The notes under the pieces were generated by a model that was not told where the DNA came from, made no database searches, and worked only from the letters and a program-made list of their open reading frames with translations. A stretch of 64,000 nt of DNA from the NCBI GenBank assembly GCA_965197825.1, contig CBDANW010000002.1, positions 1,984,001 to 2,048,000 of the forward strand, read 5' to 3'. This DNA comes from CBDANW01 sp965197825 (GTDB lineage: Bacteria; Acidobacteriota; Vicinamibacteria; Marinacidobacterales; DATDRI01). The translations under genes and the position numbers were made by a program. Shown piece after piece: positions 1-8,326 of the stretch (within the stretch, counting starts at the first letter, position 1; every line of letters starts with the position of its first letter).

Positions 1-33
1 ATGCGATCTCCCACAGAAACGGTTATCATCGGC

Positions 34-63
34 TAGTGACGAGCTATTGATAAAGGGCACTAG
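34..63. repeat. MITE-end-like repeat
   Basis: This 30-bp stretch resembles the right end of the MITE-like element at 10566-10724. Both share the pattern GTGACGA..TA.TGATA.AGGGCACTAG with a few substitutions. Only the end matches here; the rest of an element, if present, lies outside or has been lost. Confidence 0.4.
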
Positions 64-291
64 CTTGAGGTCTCTAAGTTGAAACTGAAAAAAATTCTAC
101 TGCCCACCGATTTCTCGGAGAGTGCCGAACGGGCCCTCCGCCAAGCCGTCGCCCTAGCACTCATCAGCAAAGCCGAGCTTCACATCTTTCACGCCGTGCT
201 GCTCCACGCCGAAGACCCACAACACCTTCAGTGACCCTGCCCGGGTTTTGTGGACATCAACCGAGGCGCGACAATGCGCCTGGAGGCGTCC

Positions 292-588
292 ATGGGAGAA
301 CGACGACGCAGGAAGTTCACGGGGGAGTTCAAGAAGGAAGCGGTCCGGCTGTTCAGGGAGGGCGAGGGCAGCATCGGCCAGGTCGCTAAGGAACTGGACC
401 TGACGGAATCGGCCCTTCGAAACTGGGTGAAACAATACAAAGTTGATCACGGTGAAGGTCCACGCGAGGCTCTGACGACGGCGGAACGTGATGAGCTCCG
501 TTCGCTACGGCGTCGAGTGCGTACGTTGGAGCAAGAGCGAGAAATATTAAAAAAGGCGGCGGCCTTCTTCGCGAAGGAAAGCGAATGA
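292..588 (+). CDS. IS3-family transposase OrfA
   Basis: A helix-turn-helix protein of about 98 residues that would bind the IS ends. The sequence has the InsE/OrfA pattern: RRKFTGEFKKEAVRLF, then a predicted HTH (IGQVAKELDLTESALRNWV), then a leucine-zipper-like C-terminus (LRSLRRRVRTLEQEREILKK). The ATG at 292 is preferred because GGAGG lies 8 bp upstream; the same frame is open back to a GTG at 250. It overlaps orfB by ATGA (585-588), and an A6G slippery heptamer near its end allows a -1 fusion to OrfB. Confidence 0.9.
   Translation: MGERRRRKFTGEFKKEAVRLFREGEGSIGQVAKELDLTESALRNWVKQYKVDHGEGPREALTTAERDELRSLRRRVRTLEQEREILKKAAAFFAKESE
549..555 (+). other. -1 ribosomal frameshift slippery site
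   Basis: The heptamer A AAA AAG sits in the orfA frame. The -1 frame is open from here through the orfB ATG at 585 with no stop, so slippage gives an OrfAB fusion transposase as in other IS3-family members. The site is also present in copy B (complement of 26580-26586) and copy C. Confidence 0.75.
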
Positions 589-1463
589 GATTCAAATTCA
601 TTCACGCGGAGCGGGCCAACTACCCGGTGCGGGTGATGTGCCGAGTTCTGAGGGTATCGACCAGCGGCTACTACGCTCAGATGAAGCGCGCGCCCAGCAA
701 GCGACAGTGTGAGGATGGGAAGCTGAAGCTGCGCATCCAAGCGATCCACGCCCATAGCCGTGGTACCTACGGCAGGGAGCGTGTACGTCGCCAGCTTGAC
801 GGGGAGAACGTCGAGGTAGGCAAGCAGCGAGTGGCACGGCTGATGCGTGAGATGGGCCTGCAGGGTCTGCCCAGCAAGCGTTTTCGCCGCACGACCGACA
901 GCAAGCACGATCGCCCCATCGCACCCAACGTGCTCGGCCGGAACTTCGAAGCCGAACGACCGAACCAGTTCTGGGTGACGGACATAACCTACATCCGGAC
1001 TTGGGAAGGCTGGCTCTACTTGGCGGTCATCCTCGATCTGTTCTCGCGTCGTGTCGTAGGCTGGGCGATGCAGCCCCACCTGCGCGCGGAGCTTGCTCTC
1101 GAGGCGCTTCACATGGCCTTGGGGCGCCGCCTGCCGGAAAGTGGCTTGGTGCATCATTCAGACCGTGGTACTCAATACGCGGCTGCGACCTACCAGGCCG
1201 TGCTCGATGAGTACGGCATCGTGTGCTCGATGAGCCGCAAGGGTGATTGCTGGGACAACGCCGTGACCGAGAGCTTCTTAGGCACGCTCAAGACCGAGCT
1301 CCTCCACCGGTGTAGTTGGCCAACACGACGTATGGCCAAAGACGCGGTCGCGAGCTACATCGAGGGGTTCTACAATCCGTATCGACTCCACTCGTCACTC
1401 GATTACAACAGCCCAATGGTGTTCGAACGGATTCATGACCTCAAAACGGCTCATGCGAGATAA
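585..1463 (+). CDS. IS3-family transposase OrfB (DDE integrase core)
   Basis: A 292-residue catalytic subunit. The N-terminal HTH_21-like segment includes MCRVLRVSTSGYYAQMKR. The rve core carries the DDE residues: D in FWVTDITYIRTW, D in VHHSDRGTQYA, and E in CWDNAVTESFLGTLKTEL about 35 residues later. The C-terminus FYNPYRLHSSLDYNSP is typical of the family. The length is complete and no frameshift is seen, so this copy is probably active when fused to OrfA. It is identical to the OrfB of copy B. Confidence 0.95.
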   Translation: MRFKFIHAERANYPVRVMCRVLRVSTSGYYAQMKRAPSKRQCEDGKLKLRIQAIHAHSRGTYGRERVRRQLDGENVEVGKQRVARLMREMGLQGLPSKRFRRTTDSKHDRPIAPNVLGRNFEAERPNQFWVTDITYIRTWEGWLYLAVILDLFSRRVVGWAMQPHLRAELALEALHMALGRRLPESGLVHHSDRGTQYAAATYQAVLDEYGIVCSMSRKGDCWDNAVTESFLGTLKTELLHRCSWPTRRMAKDAVASYIEGFYNPYRLHSSLDYNSPMVFERIHDLKTAHAR

Positions 1464-2231
1464 TCAACCTGTCCACTTTTCCTGGGCAAGGTCACAGACC
1501 GTATTGAAGGGTTATACCGAGCACATCGACGAGGAAGCTCGCAAGATTCTGGAAGAGAAATCCGGTGAGATCGGGGAATCGCGGCCTGGACGTCTCCATT
1601 CTCGACCGCCCGCGGCGTCTCGCCCTTCGAAGCCGTCATGGAAGCGGTCGAAAACATCCAACCGGACCTCATCGTCATGGGAACTCATGGGCGGACCGGG
1701 GTGGGAAGACTGCTGCTAGGAAGCGTCACCGAAAAGGTGCTCCGGTACTCACCGACCCATGTCCTGACGGTTCGGAAGGACTCCGCGTCATCGGAGAATC
1801 GGACGATTCCAAACGAGTCCTCGTTCCCGTCGATTTCACGGACTTCTCCCGTCGCGCTCTCGAGGCGGCGACCTCGTTCCTCTCGGAGAAAAATTCTCTG
1901 ACTCTGGTCCATGTCGTGGCCAGCCCCATTCACCCTTCGTTCTATGCCGGCGATATCACCAACCTCTTTGAAGTCGACCCGGAGCTCCCGAGTCGGATCA
2001 AAACCAGTCTCGAGGAGTGGTTGGGAGATCGGCCCGGCGAGATCGTCGTCACGGAGGGTGATGCCGCCGATGAGATCCTGAAGACAGCGGAGAAGACGCG
2101 GGCCGGGCTCATCGTCATGGGGAGTCGAGGATTGAGCGGTGCCGATCATCTTCTCATGGGCAGCGTTACCGAAAGGATTGTCCGTACTTCCCCGGTGCCC
2201 GTACTCACTGTGAAGTAAACGCGCGTAAAGA

Positions 2232-2237
2232 TATAAT
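2232..2237 (+). promoter_or_regulatory. Perfect -10 box next to a start codon
   Basis: TATAAT lies 8 bp before the ATG at 2246. No good -35 box is seen at 17 bp. Transcription would begin at or just before the start codon, implying a leaderless mRNA for the radical SAM gene. Confidence 0.5.
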
Positions 2238-2245
2238 CTCCCGCC

Positions 2246-3311
2246 ATGTGGACCACCCCCCGACTGGATACTCTCATTTTGTTTGTCACCTCCCGCTGCA
2301 ACTCGGTGTGCCGCACGTGCTTTTATTGGGAGGAGCTGAATCAGAAGGGAGATCTGACCCTCGGCGAGATCGAGCGCCTATCCTCGACCATGCCGGAATT
2401 CAACGAGGTGTGGCTTTCCGGTGGAGAGCCCACCCTGAGAGAAGACCTTCTGCAAATCGTCTCGGGTTTCTACGGAACGAACGGCGTCCGCTCCATCAAC
2501 TTTCCGACGAACGGGCTCCTGCCGGAGAAATTGGTGGAGCAGCTTGGCCGTATCGGCACCGCTTGTCCAGAGCTCCGCATCAATTTGAACCTGGCACTCG
2601 ACGGTCTCGAGGCGACCCACGATCGCCTTCGCGGCGTGCCAGGAAACTTCGAAAAAGCCATGAAGAGTCTCGGAGCTCTCCAAGAACTGCGCTCCCGACT
2701 TCCCGAGTTGCGCCTTCATATCAACTCGGTGGTGTGCCGGGACAACATCGATGAGATGCTCCCTCTTGGCGAACACATCCGCGACCGATTCGATCTCGAC
2801 GGCCATTACTTCCAGGTGATCCGTGGCGAACCTCTGGATCCGTCACTCCTCGAAGTCCACAAGGAATCGATTGCGGTGCTCTATCGTGACCTGCAGCCGA
2901 TCTATCGCCACTACGGGGAGAGAATCGAGAAAAGAAAGAGGGGGTTAAATGCTTCCCTCGCGCGGGTCTCCTACGTCGGGACGCTGAATTTCTATCACCA
3001 GATCCAGGCAGCCAATCTCGACCGACACAATCGATGGCCGATGCCCTGTACCGCGGGTCAGAACATTGCCGTCGTGGACGCCAATGGAGACTTGCGTGCG
3101 TGCGAGCTTCGGAACGACGCTCGGCAATCTACGTGATTTCGATTGCGACTGGAACCTCTTCTGGCAATCGAGGGCCCGAACTGCAGAGGTCGACGCCATC
3201 GAGCGCGACAGCTGCTGGTGCACCCACGTCTGCTTCATCCACGCCAGCGTCAAGGCCAGTACCAAAGCCGTGATGGTGGACATTCCGCGAGCCTACTTTG
3301 CTCGCGCCTAG
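2246..3311 (+). pseudogene. Radical SAM protein with C-terminal Cys cluster, frameshifted
   Basis: The N-terminus has the radical SAM 4Fe-4S motif CNSVCRTC (CX3CX2C) followed by WLSGGEPTLREDL, the SAM-binding glycine motif. The first frame runs to 3136. The conserved C-terminus then continues one frame over (TLGNLRDFDCDWNLFWQS to 3311) with several cysteines (ACEL, CDW, CWCTHVC) resembling an auxiliary-cluster (SPASM/twitch-like) region. The change looks like one extra base near 3112, where CGGAACGACG would be CGGACGACG. The substrate is unknown. An upstream TATAAT suggests a leaderless transcript. Either the gene is newly broken or the base is a consensus error. Confidence 0.75.
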
Positions 3312-3338
3312 TGACATCCCCACTTGGGAGAGACACTC

Positions 3339-4175
3339 GTGAATCAGCCAATTCTGAAGATCGGACACAGTCCCGACCCGGACGATGCTTTCATGTTCTG
3401 TGCTCTTGCCCGAGGCGCGGTCCGTATTCGAGACTACGCCATCGAACACGTGATGGAAGATATCGAAAGCCTCAACCTTCGTGCGCTGAAGGGCGATCTA
3501 GAAGTCACCGCCATTTCCGCCCACGCCTACCTCTCCCTCGTCGACCGCTACTGGGTGCTCTCCACCGGTGCGAGTATGGGGGAAGGATATGGGCCCGTTC
3601 TCGTTTCCAGAAAGCCTCGGTCCATCGACGAGCTCGTGGGTAGGCGCGTCGCCATTCCGGGAGAGAAAACCACCGCGGCACTTCTTACCTGGATTTATCT
3701 GCGGGATTTCGAGCCGGTGGTGCGTCCTTTCGACAAAATTTTCCAGGCGATCGACTCGGGCGAGGCGGAGGCGGGCGTCCTGATCCACGAAGGTCAGCTT
3801 ACCTATGCGTCCAAGGGGTATTCGAAGGTCGAGGACTTCGGCCAGCGCTGGCGCGACGAGACCGACCTTCCGCTTCCCTTGGGACTCGACGTCGTCCGCT
3901 CGGATCTGGGAATGGATCTAGCCCTGGAAATCAATACCGCTTTGCGGGCAAGCATCGATTGGGCTTACCAGAACGAAGAAGAGGCCCTCGACTACGCGCT
4001 CCAATTCGGCCGAGGGTTGGAACGAGAAATGGGGCGTCGGTTCGTCAAGATGTACGTGAGTGATCTGACGCGAGACATGGGAGATCGCGGCGTGCGCGCC
4101 CTCACGACTCTTTTCCGGCGAGGAGCAGAGGCGGGCGTCATCACCGAGCCGCCCGAGCTGACGTTGGTTTCTTGA
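3339..4175 (+). CDS. mqnD: 1,4-dihydroxy-6-naphthoate synthase-like (MqnD)
   Basis: A periplasmic-binding-protein-fold enzyme of about 278 residues, of the MqnA/MqnD family. MqnD converts cyclic dehypoxanthinyl futalosine to dihydroxy-6-naphthoate in the futalosine menaquinone pathway. The N-terminus KIGHSPDPDDAFMFCALARG matches the family SPCPNDTF-type start, and GPVLVSRKP and GEAEAGVLIHEGQ are family-like. GTG 3339 is chosen because GGGAGAG lies 6 bp upstream; a TTG in frame at 3324 is the alternative. It converges on coaX with a 15-bp gap. Family membership is clear; MqnD rather than MqnA rests on this motif. Confidence 0.8.
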   Translation: MNQPILKIGHSPDPDDAFMFCALARGAVRIRDYAIEHVMEDIESLNLRALKGDLEVTAISAHAYLSLVDRYWVLSTGASMGEGYGPVLVSRKPRSIDELVGRRVAIPGEKTTAALLTWIYLRDFEPVVRPFDKIFQAIDSGEAEAGVLIHEGQLTYASKGYSKVEDFGQRWRDETDLPLPLGLDVVRSDLGMDLALEINTALRASIDWAYQNEEEALDYALQFGRGLEREMGRRFVKMYVSDLTRDMGDRGVRALTTLFRRGAEAGVITEPPELTLVS

Positions 4176-4190
4176 ATTTTCTCTATCGTT

Positions 4191-4967
4191 TCAGCGGCGC
4201 GCCGGCCGGCTCAACTGATAAATGATCCGGAGGCCTTCGAGCGTCAAACGGGGATTCACGATGTCGATGTCCGGGACCCACTCGGAGATCATTTCCGCCA
4301 TACCCCCTGTGGCAATGACTTTCGGCTTGCCGCCCAGCTCCCTTTTGAGCCGAGCGACCAGCTCCCTCACCAGCCCCACGTAACCGAAAACCAGTCCCGA
4401 TCGCATCGCGGCCACCGTGCTGCGGCCGATCGCGCTTTCGGGTGGGCTCAGCTCGACCTTTGGCAGGCGCGCAGTTCGGCGCACCAAGGCTTCCGCCGAG
4501 ATACCGAGGCCGGGAGCGATAGCGCCCCCCAGGTACTCGCCCTTTGCCGAGACCACATCGAACGTCGTTGCGGTGCCGATATCGATCACCACCGCTGGCC
4601 CGCCGTAGAGCTCCTGCACGGCGGCGGTATTGGCGACGCGGTCCCCGCCCGCCTCGGTTGGATGGTCGATGCAAATCTCTACCCCGGTCTCGATCCCCGG
4701 CCCGACCACGAGAGCCTGCTGGCCCAGGTGGCGCTCCGCCAGAGCCTGAAACACCGCCGTCAACGGTGGCACGACGCTGCTCAAGATGGCACCGCTCACG
4801 TCTTCGAATACCAAGTCGGCGTCAGCCAGCAAGGATTTCAGGAGTACCGCATATTCGTCAGGGAGATAATCGAGATGCGTTGTGATGCGCCAGTCGGCTT
4901 CCCAATGGTCGTCGCGGTAGACACCTATAGCGGTCTTTGTATTGCCGATATCGAAAACCAGCAACAT
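4191..4967 (-). CDS. coaX: Type III pantothenate kinase
   Basis: 258 residues, the usual CoaX length. It phosphorylates pantothenate in the first step of CoA synthesis, in the cytoplasm. The ASKHA-fold signatures are visible: phosphate-1 loop FDIGNTKTAIGVY at the N-terminus, the mid-protein GGDRVANTAA segment, VIDIGTATTFDVV and GGAIAPGLGISAEAL, and the adenosine loop VIATGGMAEMI near the C-terminus. It starts with ATG at 4967 and is transcribed convergently with mqnD. Confidence 0.95.
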   Translation of the reverse strand: MLLVFDIGNTKTAIGVYRDDHWEADWRITTHLDYLPDEYAVLLKSLLADADLVFEDVSGAILSSVVPPLTAVFQALAERHLGQQALVVGPGIETGVEICIDHPTEAGGDRVANTAAVQELYGGPAVVIDIGTATTFDVVSAKGEYLGGAIAPGLGISAEALVRRTARLPKVELSPPESAIGRSTVAAMRSGLVFGYVGLVRELVARLKRELGGKPKVIATGGMAEMISEWVPDIDIVNPRLTLEGLRIIYQLSRPARR

Positions 4968-5070
4968 GGCTGCCTCACGAGTTCGTTAGCGTGATGCGAC
5001 ATTCTAACCCGGGAGAGTGTGAGACACCAGGGCTTTGACTCGCACGGTACCCTCCCTGGAAAACCTCGGT

Positions 5071-5100
5071 TTGCCCGCGGGCTCGGCGGTCGCCTATGAT
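5071..5100 (+). promoter_or_regulatory. Sigma70-like promoter
   Basis: TTGCCC (5071-5076) and TATGAT (5095-5100) are separated by 18 bp, upstream of the small CPCC gene at 5147. Confidence 0.4.
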
Positions 5101-5146
5101 GTTCTCGAGCAGTCACTCGGATGCCCACGTTTCCAAGGAGGCGGGG

Positions 5147-5440
5147 ATGGGAACCGACGATTTCACACTGGCTTGCCCGTGCTGCACGGCCAAGCTCAAG
5201 ATCGACCGGAAAACGGGAGCGCTCCTGACGCATGAGAAACCACCCGAGGGTCCGGCGAAGAGCTTCGAGCAAGCGGTCTCAGAAGAGAAAAAGCGGCGGG
5301 AAGACGCAGAGGATCGCTTCGCGCAATCGGTAAGAGAGCACGAGAACCGAGACGAGATTCTGGAAAAGAAGTTCAAGGAAGCCTTCGAGAAGGCGGAGAA
5401 AGATGACAAACCGCCGCCGCGTCCCTTTGATTACGATTGA
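5147..5440 (+). CDS. Small CPCC protein, unknown function
   Basis: A 97-residue protein. The N-terminus has one CPCC knuckle (LACPCCTAKLKIDRKTGAL) of the kind found at the start of zinc-ribbon-like proteins, but no second Cys pair. The remainder is highly charged and probably a coiled coil (EEKKRREDAEDRFAQSV onward). The ATG at 5147 is supported by AAGGAGG 8 bp upstream. The 3' end overlaps the 3' end of acnA on the other strand by 10 bp. No family is recognised. Confidence 0.7.
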   Translation: MGTDDFTLACPCCTAKLKIDRKTGALLTHEKPPEGPAKSFEQAVSEEKKRREDAEDRFAQSVREHENRDEILEKKFKEAFEKAEKDDKPPPRPFDYD

Positions 5441-8154
5441 ATGAGGTTCCTGATGACGGTGTGGAGTATGCCACCGTTCCGGAAGTAATTGACCTCCACC
5501 GCAGAGTCCAGCCGGGCGACGACCTTGAAGCTGATCTCGGACTTGTCGGGACGCCTCGCCTTGACTTGAAGCTCCTGCCTAGGGTGCGCGGCGGCGGCCA
5601 GGATCTCGACGTCGAACTCCTCCTTACCGGTGAGGCCCAGGGACTCTGCCCCTTCCCCGTCCATGAACTCGAGTGGCAGGACTCCCATTCCCACCAAGTT
5701 GCTGCGATGAATCCGCTCGTAGGTCTGCGCGATGACAGCTTTCACGCCGAGAAGGAGCGTGCCCTTGGCCGCCCAGTCCCGCGAGGAGCCCGAGCCGTAT
5801 TCCTTGCCGGCGATGACGAGCAGAGGAATCCCCTCCTCCCGGTAGCGCACCGCCGCGTCGAAGATAGGCATCTGCTTTCCGCTCGGTAAGTGAAAGGTGA
5901 CGCCTCCTTCGACGTTAGGAACGAGCTGATTCCTGATGCGGATGTTGCCGAACGTGCCGCGAACCATCACGCGATCGTTTCCTCGACGGGAACCGAAGGA
6001 ATTGAAGTCCTTCTTCGCAACGCCTTGCTCGATCAAGTACCGCGCCGCGGGGCTATCGTCCGGAATGGCTCCAGCGGGAGAGATGTGATCTGTGGTGACG
6101 GAGTCACCAAGCAACACCAAGACCCTTGCCGACCGAATCTCACTGAGAGGCTCGGCCGACTGCGACAAGTCGAGAAAGAAGGGGGGTTCCTGAATGTAGG
6201 TCGATTCCGGCTGCCAGTCGTAGAGCTCGCCTCCGGTTACCCGGACGGCGTTCCACTCCGGGTTGCCGTCCCAGACGTTGTCGTAGATAGCGTGGTACAT
6301 CTCAGGCTTGATCGCCTTGTTCACGGTGTCCAGTATTTCTTGCTGAGACGGCCAGATGTCACGGAGGTAGACGGGGTCGGTGCCCGCGTCCCGAGCATCA
6401 CGGTTCAGGGGCTCTCTCGTCAAATCGATGTCGACCGTGCCCGCGAGCGCGTAGGCGACCACCAAGGGAGGCGACGCGAGATAGTTCGCCTTGACCAGCG
6501 GATGCACGCGCCCTTCGAAATTTCGATTCCCCGAGAGCACCGCCGCGGCGACCAGCTCACCCTCGCGGACGGAATCCGCAACCGGCTGGGGAAGCGGGCC
6601 ACTGTTGCCGATGCATGACGTGCAACCGTAGCCGACGAGATAAAACCCCAACTGCTGAAGCGGCGCCGTCAGCTGGGCCACATCCAAATACTGGGTGACG
6701 ACCTTGGAGCCCGGGGCAAGGCTCGTCTTGACATAGGGCGGCACCTTGAGACCGCGCTCGATCGCCTTCTTGGCAAGGAGACCCGCCCCTAGCATGACAG
6801 AAGGATTCGAAGTGTTGGTGCACGACGTGATGGCGGCGATCACGACGGATCCATGACCGATTGTCTCGCGCGTTCCATTGAAGCTCACCGGGACGGTGCG
6901 CGTGAGATCTTTTTTGGACAAACCGAATCCTCGCTCCTTCGGTGAAGCGGCCAGGGATTTCTGGAACGCGCTCTTCATGTCGGTGAGCGGCACACGATCC
7001 TGTGGACGTTTGGGACCAGCCAGGCTGGGCTCCACCGTGCTCAAATCGAGCTCCAAGGTGTCGGTGTAGTCGGGGTCGAGCGTCTCGTCCGTGCGGAAGA
7101 GTCCCTGCTCCTTCGTGTAACGCTCGACGCGTCCAATTTCCTCCTCGGTGCGACCGGTCCGGCGCAGGTAATCGAGCGTCTCCTGATCGACCGGGAAGAA
7201 ACCCATGGTCGCACCGTATTCGGGAGACATGTTGGCCACGGTGGCCCGGTCGGGAAGCGACATCTTCGAGAGTCCGGCACCATAAAACTCGACGAACTTG
7301 TCGACCACTCCTTTCGCCCGGAGCATCTTGGTCACCGTCAGAACGAGATCGGTGGCGGTCACGCCCTCGCGAAGCTCTCCCCGCAGCTTGAAGCCGACCA
7401 CCTTGGGCATGAGGATATAGATCGGCTGACCGAGCATCGCGGCTTCCGCCTCGATACCCCCTACCCCCCAGCCGACCACACCCAACCCGTTGATCATCGT
7501 GGTGTGGGAATCCGTGCCCACCAACGTGTCCGGGAACACCCGGAGCTCTCCACCCTGCTCGCGACAATTGACCACTTTGGCCAGGTACTCGAGGTTGACC
7601 TGGTGCACGATACCGGTGGCGGGCGGTACGACCCGAAAGCCGTCGAAGACTTCTCGGCCCCAGCGCAGGAACTCATAGCGTTCCCGGTTCCTTTGAAACT
7701 CGATCTCCGCGTTCTTTTGATAGGCCTCGGCCGTTCCGAAGACGTCTACCTGCACCGAGTGATCGATGACCAGATCCACCGGCACTGCCGGGTTGATCCG
7801 CTCGGGATCGCCGCCCAGACGTTTCACCGCGTTTCGCATCGCCGCCAGGTCGACCACCGCCGGTACTCCCGTGAAGTCCTGCAGCACGACGCGCGCCGGC
7901 TGAAACGGAACCTCGCGGTCACCGGGGTTGCGCGCCTGCCAGCCGGCAATCGCGGAGACGTCGTCTTCGGTTACGAGCTTGCCGTCACAGTTGCGGAGTG
8001 CCGCTTCCAAAAGCACCTTGACCGAAAAGGCGAGGCGAGACACGGTCCCCACGCCGGCCTTCTCGAGTGCGTCGAGACGGAAAATCGCCGCCTTTCCGCT
8101 GCCGGAATCGAGGTGCGACCGGGCTCCGAAGAAATCTTTATTCGTTTGGCTCAT
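5431..8154 (-). CDS. acnA: Aconitate hydratase A
   Basis: 907 residues, the normal length for AcnA/IRP1-type aconitase. It interconverts citrate and isocitrate in the TCA cycle using a 4Fe-4S cluster. Cluster ligands are visible in AAITSCTNTSNPSVMLGAG and in GYGCTSCIGNSGPLP. The swivel domain carries AGKEYGSGSSRDWAAKGT with the active-site serine and arginine. The N-terminal VVQQ-type segment appears as VVLQDFTGVPAVVDLA. A good promoter lies just upstream and a divergent DUF4013 gene follows. Confidence 0.97.
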   Translation of the reverse strand: MSQTNKDFFGARSHLDSGSGKAAIFRLDALEKAGVGTVSRLAFSVKVLLEAALRNCDGKLVTEDDVSAIAGWQARNPGDREVPFQPARVVLQDFTGVPAVVDLAAMRNAVKRLGGDPERINPAVPVDLVIDHSVQVDVFGTAEAYQKNAEIEFQRNRERYEFLRWGREVFDGFRVVPPATGIVHQVNLEYLAKVVNCREQGGELRVFPDTLVGTDSHTTMINGLGVVGWGVGGIEAEAAMLGQPIYILMPKVVGFKLRGELREGVTATDLVLTVTKMLRAKGVVDKFVEFYGAGLSKMSLPDRATVANMSPEYGATMGFFPVDQETLDYLRRTGRTEEEIGRVERYTKEQGLFRTDETLDPDYTDTLELDLSTVEPSLAGPKRPQDRVPLTDMKSAFQKSLAASPKERGFGLSKKDLTRTVPVSFNGTRETIGHGSVVIAAITSCTNTSNPSVMLGAGLLAKKAIERGLKVPPYVKTSLAPGSKVVTQYLDVAQLTAPLQQLGFYLVGYGCTSCIGNSGPLPQPVADSVREGELVAAAVLSGNRNFEGRVHPLVKANYLASPPLVVAYALAGTVDIDLTREPLNRDARDAGTDPVYLRDIWPSQQEILDTVNKAIKPEMYHAIYDNVWDGNPEWNAVRVTGGELYDWQPESTYIQEPPFFLDLSQSAEPLSEIRSARVLVLLGDSVTTDHISPAGAIPDDSPAARYLIEQGVAKKDFNSFGSRRGNDRVMVRGTFGNIRIRNQLVPNVEGGVTFHLPSGKQMPIFDAAVRYREEGIPLLVIAGKEYGSGSSRDWAAKGTLLLGVKAVIAQTYERIHRSNLVGMGVLPLEFMDGEGAESLGLTGKEEFDVEILAAAAHPRQELQVKARRPDKSEISFKVVARLDSAVEVNYFRNGGILHTVIRNLIQS

Positions 8155-8187
8155 CCTGTTCCTCTCTCCAGCCGGGACGAATCCCTA

Positions 8188-8216
8188 ACATTAGATTCTT
8201 ATCGTTCTCGGTTCAA
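8188..8216 (-). promoter_or_regulatory. acnA promoter
   Basis: On the minus strand TTGAAC (8216-8211) and TAATGT (8193-8188) are spaced exactly 17 bp apart, 34 bp before the acnA start. Confidence 0.55.
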
Positions 8217-8289
8217 GTTGCCAGTCCGCGGCCAGTCTGCGGAACGCCCACGGCGAACCGGGCTTAGCCGGCCGGCGCCTGCCCGGGTT

Positions 8290-8318
8290 TTGAACCTCGC
8301 GCGGTTTGCTGGTATACA
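8290..8318 (+). promoter_or_regulatory. Promoter giving a near-leaderless transcript
   Basis: TTGAAC (8290-8295), a 17-bp spacer, then TATACA (8313-8318). The ATG at 8327 begins only 9 bp past the -10 box, so the mRNA would have almost no leader, and no Shine-Dalgarno sequence is seen. Confidence 0.55.
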
Positions 8319-8326
8319 CTCCCGCC

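Larger units (their letters stand above)
232..1494 (+). mobile_element. IS3-family element, copy A
   Basis: A 1263-bp element with terminal inverted repeats. The left end reads TGACCCTGCCCGGG and the right end, reverse-complemented, TGACCTTGCCCAGG; both continue to GTGGACA. It is flanked by a 3-bp direct repeat, CAG, at 229-231 and 1495-1497. It encodes overlapping orfA and orfB with a slippery frameshift site between them, the standard IS3 arrangement. Same-length copy B (25641-26903) and deleted copy C (41026-43673) are nearly identical, so the family has moved recently. Confidence 0.95.
79..2218 (+). pseudogene. Tandem universal stress protein gene, IS-interrupted
   Basis: This is a two-domain UspA-like gene, of the family of small ATP-binding stress proteins. 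It starts at TTG 79 with a typical LPTDFSESAERAL strand-helix. After 51 codons it is split by an IS3 element at 232-1494. Removing the IS and one copy of the 3-bp target duplication (CAG) restores the frame into TVLKGYTEHIDEEARK. The first domain then changes frame near 1573-1640, where IVMGTHGRTGVGRLLLGSVT (the ATP-binding G-loop) is read in another frame. A second change near 1780-1810 leads into domain 2 (VLVPVDFTDFSRRAL to IVMGSRGLSGADHLLMGSVT, ending at 2218). Domain 2 alone is open from about 1810. The gene is inactive as a tandem protein, though a single-domain product from an internal start cannot be excluded. Confidence 0.85.

Noticed and set aside
447..1157. A 236-codon open frame antisense to IS3 orfB, repeated in all copies
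   Set aside because: It recurs only because the IS recurs. It has no protein-like motifs, and the sense strand carries a complete DDE transposase.
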